Below, one piece after another: positions 9,067 through 18,456 of a stretch of 64,000 nt of DNA. The notes under the pieces are model-generated. The model made no database searches. It worked only from the letters and a program-made list of their open reading frames with translations, and had not been told where the DNA came from. Each line of letters begins with the position of its first letter. The first letter of the stretch is position 1. A program made the position numbers and the translations under genes. This DNA comes from G020353115 sp964389685 (GTDB lineage Bacteria > Bacteroidota > Bacteroidia > Bacteroidales > VadinHA17): contig CAYMFM010000006.1 of the NCBI GenBank assembly GCA_964389685.1, forward strand, positions 37,545 through 101,544. The letters are read 5' to 3'.

Positions 9067-9618
9067 TTAATCAAATTTAATAACCTCATAGGGCAGATCC
9101 ATTTCAGTTCCCAGGATGATGGCATGGAGTGCCTGCCAGATCAGATCTGCCGTTGGCGGGCAACCCGGAAGATGGTAGTCTATCTTGACCACCTCGTGAC
9201 AGGGATATACTTTGTCAAGTATAATGGGGAGTTCATCATCATTGGGCATGATTTTCTCCTCATTGTTTCCCACCACACTCGGACCGTTCAGGTAGGCTTC
9301 TTCCAGGCACTCCTTAACCGGGATCCCATTCCGCAAAGCGGGCAATCCGCCCATGATGGCGCATTCACCAAGCGATACCAGGATCCTGCAATGCTTCCGG
9401 AACTCCCTTAGCACTTCAACGTTTTCACTGTTGCCACAACCTCCTTCAATTAATCCAATATCACACGGTTTGGTGAATTTTTTAATGTCATCGATGGGAG
9501 ATTTGTTGAATTCCACCAACTCAAGCAGGTCAAGGATGCGTTCATCGATATCCAGAAAGGACATATGACATCCGAAACATCCTGCCAGTGAAGTGGTTGC
9601 TATAATTGGTTTGCTCAT
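9067..9618 (-). CDS. hoxY: [NiFe] hydrogenase small subunit (HoxY)
   Basis: A 183-residue cytoplasmic small subunit with only the proximal [4Fe-4S] cluster, as expected for HoxY. Ligand motifs are AGCFGCHMSFLD, EGGCGN, LGECAIMGG and LPGCPP. It has no signal peptide and lacks the C-terminal cluster domain of membrane-bound types. It receives electrons from the HoxH active site and hands them to HoxU. It lies 19 bases after hoxU and 15 before hoxH, within one operon. Confidence 0.94.
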   Translation of the reverse strand: MSKPIIATTSLAGCFGCHMSFLDIDERILDLLELVEFNKSPIDDIKKFTKPCDIGLIEGGCGNSENVEVLREFRKHCRILVSLGECAIMGGLPALRNGIPVKECLEEAYLNGPSVVGNNEEKIMPNDDELPIILDKVYPCHEVVKIDYHLPGCPPTADLIWQALHAIILGTEMDLPYEVIKFD

Positions 9619-9637
9619 GGTTATGTAGTTGATGTTT

Positions 9638-10339
9638 TCACTCGGTTACTTCAATATCGGATCCAATGGGTTCATTGTCGTATTTACGTTTACCAATTGG
9701 TGTTATGAATCCCTGTTCTCTGCGGAGAATAGACCCGACCGGGCATACATCCATGGCTTCCTGTGCCATGCTGTCGGTTAGCTGGTCTCCTAATTCCGGA
9801 TCAATCCCTATCTCCAGCTTGTGTCCCCTGCTACGGAATGCAAAAATGCTTTTTCCATCTTCAGTCTTGATCGCACGGATGCAACGTTTACACAGGACGC
9901 ACCGGTTATGGTCTTTGATGATTTTGGGATGAGAAGAATCGATCTCCCTGACGGGAAACCGGTAGGGGAATCGTGGCACCATGATCTTAAAGCGGTATGC
10001 TAACGCTTGAAGAATGCAGTTTCCGCTCTTTTCACAGGAGGGACAGAAATGATTCCCCTCGACAAAGAGGACCTCCACGATCGATTTCCTGATATCGTTG
10101 AGTTCATCCGTATCATTTTCAACTTCCATTCCATCTTCCACAGGAGTGGTACATGCCGACATGAACCGGCCGTTCACCTTTACCGTACAGATCCGGCAGG
10201 AACCGGCAGGTTCGACACCCGGGATATTGCATAAATAGGGGATAAAAATCTTGTTCTGCCTGGCTACATCAATCAAATGGATTCCTTTTTCAGCCAGGCA
10301 TTCCCTGCCATCAATGTGTATTTTAACGATCTTTTTCAT
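9638..10339 (-). CDS. hoxU: NAD-linked hydrogenase diaphorase subunit HoxU
   Basis: This 233-residue protein matches the N-terminal ferredoxin part of NuoG/HoxU. A plant-type [2Fe-2S] domain has CNIPGVEPAGSCRICTVKV plus a later SAC. The His-Cys3 region is HFCPSCEKSGNC, and a [4Fe-4S] region has CVLCKRC and a later CPVGSI. It relays electrons between the HoxY cluster and the HoxF flavin module. The gene starts 10 bases after hoxF. Length and motif order agree with HoxU and not with full-length NuoG, which would be over 700 residues. Confidence 0.93.
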   Translation of the reverse strand: MKKIVKIHIDGRECLAEKGIHLIDVARQNKIFIPYLCNIPGVEPAGSCRICTVKVNGRFMSACTTPVEDGMEVENDTDELNDIRKSIVEVLFVEGNHFCPSCEKSGNCILQALAYRFKIMVPRFPYRFPVREIDSSHPKIIKDHNRCVLCKRCIRAIKTEDGKSIFAFRSRGHKLEIGIDPELGDQLTDSMAQEAMDVCPVGSILRREQGFITPIGKRKYDNEPIGSDIEVTE

Positions 10340-10349
10340 AATTCAACAT

Positions 10350-12149
10350 TTAAAGTTGAGGGATTCTGCCAACCGCTTCGCTTGATTCGATCACTGCTGC
10401 TCGCAGATCAAACCCGGTGTCGAATGTTTTGTCTTTCTGGATCTTCTCTTCATACAGGTGCCTGAAATTTCTGATGCTTGACAGGATCGGGTTCCCGGCA
10501 GTCTGGCCTAAACCACAACGATTCACTTTTAAGACCTTGCCCCACTCAAGCATATCATCAATGTCCTGGGCTACGCCATGACCATTGAGTATCTTGATGA
10601 GTTTGTCTTTCAGTAAGATTGGAAAGTTTCTGCAGGGAACACACGAACCGCATGATTCTTCGATGAAGAAATCGGTGAAATTCAATACCACTTCTTTCAG
10701 AAGCTGGCGGGATTGGCCAAAGATGATTATCGAACCGCCGGTAGAAAGGTCCGAGAAGCAGAGTATCCGGTTGAATTCAAACGGAGCAATGAGCGCACCG
10801 GAAGGTCCGCCTACCTGTACAGCTTGAGGGATCTCAGCACCAGCCATGTTAATAATATCATTGATGGCGAAGCCCCACTCTACCTCATACACCCCCGGAT
10901 ATTTACAGTCACCGGAAATACTCAGCAATTTTGTTCCTGTTGATTCTTTTGTTCCAAGTGACTTGAACCAGTCACTGCCATGCTGAATGATCCGCACAAC
11001 CGTGCAAAGGGTTTCCACATTATTGATCACGGTCGGTTTATGGAAATAGCCGTTTTCAACAGGAAAGGGTGGCCGGTTTCTTGGTTCTCCGCGTTTTCCT
11101 TCAACCGATTCGATCAGTGCTGATTCCTCTCCACATACGTATGCCCCTGCGCCAAACTGGATACGGATATCAAAATCAAATCCCTTAATACCCCCGGCAT
11201 CCTTGCCCAGCATATGATTGCTTCTTGCCTGCTCGAGCATGGCATTCACCTGTTTTTCCAGGTACCTGTATTCATACCTCAGGTAAATGATCCCCTGAGC
11301 AGCTCCGATACAATACCCGGCAATTACCATCCCTTCGATTATCAGGCTGGCTCGCTCGGTGAGAATCACCCGGTCTTTGAATGTTCCCGGTTCTCCTTCA
11401 TCGGCATTACAAATCACATACTTTTCGACTCCTTCGGCTTTCCGGCAAAACTCCCACTTCAGTCCGGTGGGAAAACCGGCGCCTCCCCTTCCCCGAAGAT
11501 TGGACGCTTTAATAACCTCAATTACCTCATCGGGAGATCGTTTTGCGACCTGTTCCCTGAGTACCGTACCCGTCACATAGTCATCCTGAAGAATAGGACC
11601 TATGCGGCGTATATTATTCCAGACAACCGACCGGATCAGGTCAGACCGGTTCTGTCCCTCCCCAAAGCTTGATGTGACCATCTCCTCAACCGGTTTTCCC
11701 TCTTTCATCTTATGAACGATCTCGCGGACAGTGAACGGGGTGAGGTTCGTGAAGACGTTCCCGTTGATCAGAGCCGCCGGCTCCTGGTCACTCATCCCGA
11801 TACAGGAGGTATAAAACAATCCGATCAATCCGTCGGGGGTGACCTCTCCAAACGGGATGCCGCACTCTTTTTCAAAGGCAGCGGAAATTTGCTGTCTCCC
11901 CATCATGTTGGCAACCACACTGTTATTCAGATATACCGTGTATTTGCCTGTTGGGTAACGGGTAAAGAAATGATAAAAAGTTACCGTCTGCTCCACATCC
12001 ACCTGGGAAATGTTAAGCAGTTTTGCAATCTCCTGGATCGCTTCCTGTGAAATAAACCGGGATTTCGTTTGGATCTGGATCAAAATATCCATAAGCCTGT
12101 AGGGATCTCCGTCATATTTCCTGACTATTTCTTGAACAGATTTCATCAT
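10350..12149 (-). CDS. hoxF: NAD-linked hydrogenase diaphorase subunit HoxF (NuoE-NuoF fusion)
   Basis: This 599-residue protein joins a NuoE-like domain (about 1-155) to a NuoF-like domain (about 165-580). GRGGAGFPTGLKW and NADEGEPGTFKDR bind NADH and FMN, and ESCGSCVPCR plus RCGLGQ ligate a [4Fe-4S] cluster. In the NuoE-like part only one of four expected [2Fe-2S] cysteines remains (TSCIGMSD), so that cluster is probably absent. The protein oxidises or reduces NAD(H) for the HoxUYH module. Its ATG overlaps the stop of a small Rex-like reading frame by four bases (ATGA). Confidence 0.94.
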   Translation of the reverse strand: MMKSVQEIVRKYDGDPYRLMDILIQIQTKSRFISQEAIQEIAKLLNISQVDVEQTVTFYHFFTRYPTGKYTVYLNNSVVANMMGRQQISAAFEKECGIPFGEVTPDGLIGLFYTSCIGMSDQEPAALINGNVFTNLTPFTVREIVHKMKEGKPVEEMVTSSFGEGQNRSDLIRSVVWNNIRRIGPILQDDYVTGTVLREQVAKRSPDEVIEVIKASNLRGRGGAGFPTGLKWEFCRKAEGVEKYVICNADEGEPGTFKDRVILTERASLIIEGMVIAGYCIGAAQGIIYLRYEYRYLEKQVNAMLEQARSNHMLGKDAGGIKGFDFDIRIQFGAGAYVCGEESALIESVEGKRGEPRNRPPFPVENGYFHKPTVINNVETLCTVVRIIQHGSDWFKSLGTKESTGTKLLSISGDCKYPGVYEVEWGFAINDIINMAGAEIPQAVQVGGPSGALIAPFEFNRILCFSDLSTGGSIIIFGQSRQLLKEVVLNFTDFFIEESCGSCVPCRNFPILLKDKLIKILNGHGVAQDIDDMLEWGKVLKVNRCGLGQTAGNPILSSIRNFRHLYEEKIQKDKTFDTGFDLRAAVIESSEAVGRIPQL

Positions 12150-12316
12150 AATGTATGATTCCTTGTTTTCAAGTGTAATCTGATTATTACCTCAATTGTG
12201 TGATGGGCAGCCAGTCCGGGCACCGCAACAATGGCGCTGCTGATACCATTCTTCCTGATGAAATCAGGCATCTCGTCAATCGGCAGTATGGCAATGGAAG
12301 CTTGCCTGTTTGTCAT
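12146..12316 (-). pseudogene. Rex repressor remnant (56 codons) leading the hox operon
   Basis: This short reading frame lies between the divergent promoter region and hoxF. Its 56 residues begin MTNRQASIAILPIDEMPDF. The part SSAIVAVPGLAAHHT resembles the Rossmann segment of the redox repressor Rex (I-x-x-V-P-x-x-x-A-Q). The winged-helix DNA-binding half and the rest of the NADH fold are missing, so it cannot be a working Rex. The stop overlaps the hoxF start as ATGA, so it may still be translated and couple hoxF translation. It is either a decayed gene or a retained micro-protein or leader. The similarity is by eye. Confidence 0.5.
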
Positions 12317-12421
12317 CTTCAGTTAATAAACAAAATAAATTTCTTTAAGTTAATAAATTTATGATTTTTTTCATGTTTAGTTTGTATTTTAACGGGCTGT
12401 TATCGTCAGATTTGAGGTTGA
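12317..12421. promoter_or_regulatory. Divergent hox/hyp control region
   Basis: This AT-rich spacer separates the minus-strand hox operon from plus-strand hypF. Two near-identical boxes ending AGTTAATAAA lie at 12321-12330 and 12348-12357, 27 bases apart in the same orientation. They could be operator half-sites for a redox or hydrogen-responsive regulator. A TTTG near 12389 and CAGATTTG near 12409 roughly resemble a Bacteroidetes promoter for hypF but miss the TA of the -7 box. No canonical Rex site is seen. Confidence 0.3.
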
Positions 12422-14689
12422 ATGAGTAAGAACAGGATAGCATATCAGATACAGGTTCGGGGACTTGTCCAGGGTGTGGGATTCAGACCGTTCATTTACA
12501 GGATTGCTTCAAGGAATAGCCTGAATGGGTGGGTTGAGAACCGGAATGACGGGGTTATCATACATGTGGAGGGTGACGACCGGAATATCACAAAATTTCT
12601 CTCTGACTTTGAGACGGAAGCACCTCCGGTTTCAAAAATACAATCAATAGATAAAACGGCAGCTGAATTCACCGGTTTTACCGGGTTTGATATCGTAAAA
12701 AGCTCGGATGTTTCCGGTGAGATTACTGAGATCAGTCCTGACATCGCAGTTTGCAGCGAATGTTTACAGGATATGAAGAAGCAGGTCCACAGAATAGACT
12801 ACCCGTTTATCAACTGCACGAATTGCGGACCCCGGTTTACCATTATCAAAGATCTGCCCTACGACCGACACAAAACCACCATGTCAGGATTCAGGATGTG
12901 TGATGAGTGTGAAAGGGAATACCTCGACATTCTTGATCGTCGGTTTCATGCACAACCCGTTGCCTGTTCACAATGCGGACCCTGGTACCGGTTGATGGTC
13001 AATGGGAAAAGCTTTACTGATATTGCCACGATCGTTCAACAGGTATCATCCATGATCGGGGACGGGAAGATTATTGCCATCAAAGGACTGGGTGGTTTTT
13101 TTATCGCCTGTGATGCGTTGAACCAGGAAGCTGTGGAACGACTCAGAAAGGCAAAAGACCGGGATGGCAAACCCTTTGCCGTCATGTTTGGCTCCCTGGA
13201 TACCCTGAAGGAATTTGCCCGCCTGAATGAAGCGGAGGAGAAAGAGATCACCTCCTGGAGACGTCCCATCGTCCTGCTGGAGAGTAAGAAACCCCTTGCC
13301 AGAGATGTAAGCGTGGGTTTTCAAACCGTCGGGGCGATGTTGCCCTACATGCCATTCCACTACATGCTCTTTGAGCGGTTGACAACCCCTGCCATAGTTC
13401 TTACAAGTGGCAATATATCGGAACAACCCATCCTGATCGATAACGATACAGCAGCAGAAAAACTCTCAGGCAGGGTAGATGCACTGCTGGATTATAACCG
13501 CGAGATATACAACCGGACAGATGATTCTGTGGTGATGGTTGTCAATGATACGGTGAGGTCTGTCCGCCGATCCCGGGGATTTGTCCCCTCATCGATCCAC
13601 CTGGGAATGAATGTTGACGGCATTCTTGCAACCGGCGCAGAGCTGGTGAATTGCTTCTGCCTGGGAAAAGGGAATCAGGCTATCATGAGCCAACACATCG
13701 GTGATCTTAAGAACCTTGAAACATACCGGTTTTTCCATGAAACCATCCGGCAGTTTCAGAAACTTTTTCGCCTGACACCGGTGACCGTGGTGTGTGATAT
13801 GCACCCCGATTACCTCTCTACACGGTACGCTGAGGAGTCCGGGCTGGAAGTGATCCGGGTCCAGCACCACCATGCTCATATTGTATCCTGCATGGCAGAA
13901 TATCACCTGGATGAGAAAGTGATCGGCGTAAGCATGGATGGGATCGGTTATGGGGATGACGGACATATCTGGGGAGGAGAGTTCCTGCTGTGTGACCTGG
14001 CTGATTACGAACGGTCATGCCACTTTGAATACATCCCAATGCCCGGTGGAGATAAAGCGACGGAGGAACCGTGGAGGATGGCGGTCGCTTACCTCTACAC
14101 CTGCTACGGAGAGGAGTTCCTGAACCTGGATCTCCCGTTTCTCAAACGGATCGATGAGTCAGCTGTACGGCTTGTCATTCAAGCCATTGAAAAGAAGATC
14201 AACACACCACTGACATCCAGTGCAGGTAGGTTGTTCGATGCCATTGCCGCAATGACCAATATCTGCACCCACTCGGATTTTCATGCCGAAGCCCCCATGA
14301 GACTGGAATCGGCTATTGAACCGGACGTTGCCGGTCAGTATGACTTTACCATTTCCGAAGAGATATCCTTCCGGGAAACCGTCCGGGGTGTGGTCGATGA
14401 TATGCAGGATAATGTCCCGGTATCCCGCATTGCTGCTAAATTTCACAATACAATAATTTCAGTTATCTTTGCTGCTGTCTCGGAACTGGCTGAAAAAATA
14501 GGCATACGTAAGATTGTCCTGTCCGGCGGAACATTCCAGAACCGGTATATCCTTGAACGGGTGGAGAAGAAGCTTTCCGATGCGGGATTAACCGTTTATT
14601 CACCTCGCGAGGTTCCGGTGAACGATGGGGGAATAGCCCTGGGCCAATTAGTTGTTGCTGCAAAAAGAAGGAGTAAATCATGTGTTTGA
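12422..14689 (+). CDS. hypF: Carbamoyltransferase HypF
   Basis: This 755-residue protein uses carbamoyl phosphate to make the thiocarboxamide on HypE that becomes the CN ligands of the NiFe site. The N-terminal acylphosphatase domain has VQGVGFRPFIYRIA. Two zinc-finger pairs follow (CSECLQDM, CTNCGPRF, CDECEREY, CSQCGPW), then a YrdC-like nucleotide-binding domain (about 195-385). The C-terminal carbamoyltransferase has VQHHHAHIVSCMAEY and LSGGTFQN. Length and order are standard. It overlaps hypC by ten bases and heads hypFCD, divergent from hox. Confidence 0.95.
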   Translation: MSKNRIAYQIQVRGLVQGVGFRPFIYRIASRNSLNGWVENRNDGVIIHVEGDDRNITKFLSDFETEAPPVSKIQSIDKTAAEFTGFTGFDIVKSSDVSGEITEISPDIAVCSECLQDMKKQVHRIDYPFINCTNCGPRFTIIKDLPYDRHKTTMSGFRMCDECEREYLDILDRRFHAQPVACSQCGPWYRLMVNGKSFTDIATIVQQVSSMIGDGKIIAIKGLGGFFIACDALNQEAVERLRKAKDRDGKPFAVMFGSLDTLKEFARLNEAEEKEITSWRRPIVLLESKKPLARDVSVGFQTVGAMLPYMPFHYMLFERLTTPAIVLTSGNISEQPILIDNDTAAEKLSGRVDALLDYNREIYNRTDDSVVMVVNDTVRSVRRSRGFVPSSIHLGMNVDGILATGAELVNCFCLGKGNQAIMSQHIGDLKNLETYRFFHETIRQFQKLFRLTPVTVVCDMHPDYLSTRYAEESGLEVIRVQHHHAHIVSCMAEYHLDEKVIGVSMDGIGYGDDGHIWGGEFLLCDLADYERSCHFEYIPMPGGDKATEEPWRMAVAYLYTCYGEEFLNLDLPFLKRIDESAVRLVIQAIEKKINTPLTSSAGRLFDAIAAMTNICTHSDFHAEAPMRLESAIEPDVAGQYDFTISEEISFRETVRGVVDDMQDNVPVSRIAAKFHNTIISVIFAAVSELAEKIGIRKIVLSGGTFQNRYILERVEKKLSDAGLTVYSPREVPVNDGGIALGQLVVAAKRRSKSCV

Positions 14690-14934
14690 GCATACCGGCA
14701 AAAGTGTTGTCTATCGAAGGTGATATGGCAAAAGTTGCTGTTGGAGAAACCATCTGCAATGCAAGCCTTCAGATTGTTGAGGATATCCAGGTTGGAGACT
14801 ATATCCTGCTGCATACCGGCTTTGCACTTCAGAAACTGAGCAAGGAAGAGGCTGAAGAAACCTTCCGGCTGTTTGAAGAGCTGGAGGATCTGAACAGGCA
14901 GCTGGATATGGAGGAGGGAAACCGGGAAACATGA
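14680..14934 (+). CDS. hypC: Hydrogenase assembly chaperone HypC
   Basis: An 84-residue OB-fold-like chaperone. It begins MCLSIPAKVLSIEG, and Cys2 is the essential residue that holds the Fe(CN)2CO group with HypD and contacts the large subunit. GDYILLHTGFALQKL is the usual middle motif. The gene overlaps hypF upstream by ten bases and hypD downstream by four (ATGA), so translation of the three is coupled. Only one HypC is seen, so it probably serves both HoxH and MvhA. Confidence 0.95.
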   Translation: MCLSIPAKVLSIEGDMAKVAVGETICNASLQIVEDIQVGDYILLHTGFALQKLSKEEAEETFRLFEELEDLNRQLDMEEGNRET

Positions 14935-16016
14935 AGTACATCGATGAATACCGGGACAGATCCCTCGCCAGGAAGATTTCCCGTGAGATAGAAAGGATCT
15001 CAACAAAACCACTCTCCTTTATGGAAGTCTGTGGAGGTCATACCATGGCTGTTCAGAAATTTGGCATTCCATCCCTCTTACCCGGTCACATAACCCTCCT
15101 GTCCGGTCCCGGCTGCCCGGTGTGCGTATCCGGTAACCGGTTTATTGATCATGCGGTTGCATTAAGCCGGTTTGAAGATGTCATCATTACCACCTTCGGT
15201 GATCTTATCAGGGTCCCCGGTTCATCCAGCTCACTGGAAAAGGAAAAGGCTAAAGGTGCCGACATCCGGATTGTCTATTCCGTCCTCGATGCCCTTCGGA
15301 TTGCTAAGGAAAATCCTTCCCATAACATTGTGTTCCTGGGAATAGGATTTGAAACGACCGCCCCCACCAGTGCGGCTGCCATCGTTAAAGCATCTGAGCT
15401 GAATATTCAGAACTTCTTCCTGCTCAGTTCCCATAAAGTGATGCCTCCGGCAATGGAAGCCCTGATCGATGAAGGAGTGAAGCTTGACGGGTACATTGCC
15501 CCCGGTCATGTCAGCACCATTACCGGCTCGGGAATATACCGGGAGATCCCGGAGAAGTATGGTCTGGGTTGCGTGATTTCCGGCTTTGAACCGGCCGATC
15601 TGCTGCAATCCATTTATATGTTGATCCGGCAGTGTGAAGCCCGATCCCCCAGGGTGGAGATCCAGTATAAACGGGCTGTGAAAGAAGAGGGCAATGTGAA
15701 AGCACAAACACTTCTTGCTGAAGTTTTTGAACCGGCAGATGAATGGTGGAGAGGATTGGGAATCCTTAAAAATAGCGGCCTTAAACTGAGGGAAAAATAC
15801 AGCCGCTTTGATGCCGAATCGATCAGCGTTGAGGTAGAAGAAACAATAGAACCGAAAGGATGCATCTGTGGCGAGATATTGAAAGGGGTGAAAACCCCGA
15901 AAGATTGCAAACTGTTTGGGAAGGCATGCGATCCTTCGCGACCGGTAGGTGCATGTATGGTTTCACCCGAAGGGGCTTGTCATGCATGGTACCGATATAA
16001 TAGAAGTGAGCAGTGA
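14931..16016 (+). CDS. hypD: Fe-(CN)2CO assembly scaffold HypD
   Basis: This 361-residue iron-sulfur protein assembles the Fe(CN)2CO group with HypC and HypE. The motifs MEVCGGHTM, SGPGCPVCV and GFETTAPT are present. The C-terminal cluster region begins GCICGEILKG and runs through KDCKLFGKACDP to a final GAC, giving the [4Fe-4S] ligands. It starts inside the last codons of hypC. It is followed by 394 bases without a gene before hypE, so hypE may have its own promoter. Confidence 0.95.
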   Translation: MKYIDEYRDRSLARKISREIERISTKPLSFMEVCGGHTMAVQKFGIPSLLPGHITLLSGPGCPVCVSGNRFIDHAVALSRFEDVIITTFGDLIRVPGSSSSLEKEKAKGADIRIVYSVLDALRIAKENPSHNIVFLGIGFETTAPTSAAAIVKASELNIQNFFLLSSHKVMPPAMEALIDEGVKLDGYIAPGHVSTITGSGIYREIPEKYGLGCVISGFEPADLLQSIYMLIRQCEARSPRVEIQYKRAVKEEGNVKAQTLLAEVFEPADEWWRGLGILKNSGLKLREKYSRFDAESISVEVEETIEPKGCICGEILKGVKTPKDCKLFGKACDPSRPVGACMVSPEGACHAWYRYNRSEQ

Positions 16017-16410
16017 GTGGTGAGGGAACGGTAGTGACCGTTACCCGGGGTTGCTGTACAACCAGAAAGATGGTCCAACTACCTGGTTATTCTGGGAAAT
16101 AGTGTTTCATGGACCGGAATAATCCAGGCGTTAATCCGTGGAGGAAAATTTGTGAAGGGGAAGAGAAGGAGAAAAGTCACCAGTCTTCAGCCCGCAGTGT
16201 GAGAAGTTACGGGTTAGGAGTTACGGGTTACGGGATATGAGTGATTAGAGTTGAGTAGTGAGAGGAGATTACTCGTTTCTCGGTCCACGGTTTGTGTTTA
16301 ACGAAATCCGTCTGCTTGCCGAAGGCAGCGAATCTCATTACTCTTCACGCGTTACTCGTCACTTTATTTGTAGATTTGCATTACAATCGAATGACAATAC
16401 AATATAAATA
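16017..16410. other. 394-bp gene-free spacer between hypD and hypE
   Basis: No coding potential seen. It contains short repeats of GAGTTACGGGTTA type (about 16203-16235) and GAAGGCAGCG-like sequence. TAGATTTG at 16371-16378, 32 bases before the hypE ATG, matches the TAnnTTTG -7 box. The same octamer stands 35 bases before hypA, so both may be promoter elements. No clear -33 TTTG accompanies either. Confidence 0.4.
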
Positions 16411-17591
16411 ATGCATAAACATCTCGACAAAACAATTTCCCTCGGCCACGGAAGTGGAGGGAAACTTACCCATGAACTGATTACGGAGCTCTTTGTAACC
16501 CATTTCAATAACGAGGTCCTCCGGGATCAGGCCGATTCTGCCCTGCTCCAGGTTAACAGGGAAAACCTTGCCTTCACGACCGATTCCTTTGTGGTAGATC
16601 CGATTTTTTTCCCGGGGGGTGATATCGGTAAACTGGCCGTTTGCGGTACCGTAAATGACCTGGCTGTATCGGGGGCAAAACCCCTCTGGCTGAGTGCTTC
16701 ATTCATCATCGAAGAGGGATTTGAGATGGACAAACTGGAAAAGATCGTCAGATCCATGGCTGAAGAAGCAAAAGTAGCGGGAGTGCAGATCGTTACCGGC
16801 GACACAAAGGTGGTTGATCACGGCAAATGCGATAAGGTCTTCATCAATACAGCGGGGATTGGAATTCTGGACAGAGGAAAAACCCACATCAGCACGGCAG
16901 AGCATGTAAAGACGGGTGATAAGATCATCGTGAACGGTCCTATCGGTGAACACGGAGTAGCCATCCTGGCTGCCAGGGAGTCCCTGGGTTTTGAACTGCA
17001 GATCGATTCCGACTGTGCCTGCCTGAATCACCTGATCGGGAAGATGACTGCCGGAACCGGTAAGATCCATTTTATGCGGGATGCCACACGGGGAGGATTA
17101 GCAACCGTATTGTGCGAGTTCGCTGCCCGGAAAAACCTGGGCATTCAACTGGATGAGACCCTCATCCCGGTCAGGGAGAAGGTGCGGGGGACATGTGAGA
17201 TCTTCGGATTTGATCCCCTCTATATGGCAAACGAAGGCAGGGTAGTTGTCGTGGCAGGGGCAGAGGTGGCGGATGAACTGATCCGCATCATGCATTCCGA
17301 TCCGCTGGGAAAAGAGAGTGCCATCATCGGGGAGGTTGTTTCGGATCATCCCGGACAGGTTGTCCTTCAGACCGAAGTAGGAGGGAGGAGGATCATCGAT
17401 ATGCTGGCAGGNNNNNNNNNNNNNNNNNNNNNNNNNNNNNNNNNNNNNNNNNNNNNNNNNNNNNNNNNNNNNNNNNNNNNNNNNNNNNNNNNNNNNNNNN
17501 NNNNNNNNNNNAGGTTGTCCTTCAGACCGAAGTAGGAGGGAGGAGGATCATCGATATGCTGGCAGGAGAACAATTGCCCAGGATTTGCTGA
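16411..17591 (+). CDS. hypE: Hydrogenase maturation protein HypE (split by an assembly gap)
   Basis: This AIR-synthase-like enzyme dehydrates the carbamoylated C-terminal Cys to thiocyanate for the CN ligands. LGHGSGGKL at the start, TTDSFVVDP and ATRGGLATV are family motifs. The sequence runs into 100 N at 17412, after which the preceding 55 bases are repeated exactly. Removing the gap and one copy restores a 341-residue frame ending PRIC. The terminal Cys is the modified residue, and the length is normal. The gene is thus almost certainly intact, and the break is an assembly artefact. Confidence 0.92.
17357..17566. other. Assembly gap: 100 N between two identical 55-bp copies
   Basis: Bases 17357-17411 and 17512-17566 are identical, with exactly 100 N between them (17412-17511). 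This is the signature of two contigs that share a 55-mer but were scaffolded instead of merged. The duplicated bases and N run should not be read as a biological repeat. Confidence 0.95.
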
Positions 17592-18456
17592 AGCAAATTC
17601 AACGCCCAGATCCCGCTCAGCGGGATTCCCGCCTGTCGGACGGACAGGAGTTCGACTTGCAAATTCTAAAATACAGAATTTGAGTCTCACTAACATTCAA
17701 CACCCAACGTTCAACATCCAAAAAAAGCTTTGTCCCCCTTTGGCTAAAAGGGGGATTGTTCTACCCCTTTCCGGGGTATAACTTGATTACCACGATTAGA
17801 TCTGTATTGCTTTTGACTCAAGAATTTAGCCTATCCCGTCCGCCGCCGTATCGGTTTTCGTTGTTCGTCTCTCGTTATCGGATCGCCTGGTTCGTTGCGG
17901 TCATGGAAGGATATCCTGCTGAAGATCCTTTTAGTTGGAACGGAAATAATTACTTCCAATTCTCACTATGAACATGCAGCACCTACGGCGCTCAAAAACT
18001 GCATCGTTAATCGTTCTAAAAACAGGTCGTCCCTGCGGGACTAAAAAGTGAAAAGATACAACTGGCTCCAGAGGCCTGCCTGCCGGCAGGCAGGAGTCAA
18101 ATGTTGGTAGCTAAGAGCGTCTCCCAAAAGGGATCACTATGTGAAGCCCCTGGTTGGGAGATCTGCATAATAAAGGGCCAACTGCGATGTTATACAACGG
18201 GAAATTGTTACATGGACCTAAGATTTGCCAATCGTACATAAAAGTGAACCCCATCCCTCAGACCCGGAATGGGTTAGTCGGTACTAGGTGGAAAGGTACC
18301 TTATAAAAAAACAAGCTCAGCAGGAGTGACTCCACCGCAAATGCAAGGCATTATTTCACATGGCTGGCGGACGGGTTACGACCCCTGGAGTTCCGAATAC
18401 TCGTCGTCCGAACTGAAGTCGGGCGACGAGAACTCGATAATTTTTCGTAAATTTGA
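17592..18456. repeat. 865-bp gene-free region with palindromic repeats
   Basis: No credible gene. The stretch holds GATCCCGCTCAGCGGGAT (about 17610), CCGCCTGTCGGACGGACAGG, a GGGGGA/TCCCCC pair near 17731, GTCCCTGCGGGAC (about 18028) and CCTGCCTGCCGGCAGGCAGG (about 18075). The segment 18120-18400 is not repeat-like and codes for nothing I recognise. It carries GGGAAATTGTTACATGGACC, similar to a stretch near 16099-16117 after hypD, which may be a decayed shared element. Confidence 0.45.

Noticed and set aside
17357..17566. 55-bp direct repeat as a target-site duplication
   Set aside because: The intervening 100 N and identical arrangement at 45.7 kb show a scaffolding artefact.
18120..18400. 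Possible group II intron or other structured RNA remnant
   Set aside because: The non-repeat sequence looks ordered and shares a short stretch with 16.1 kb, but no domain V or other signature could be found.
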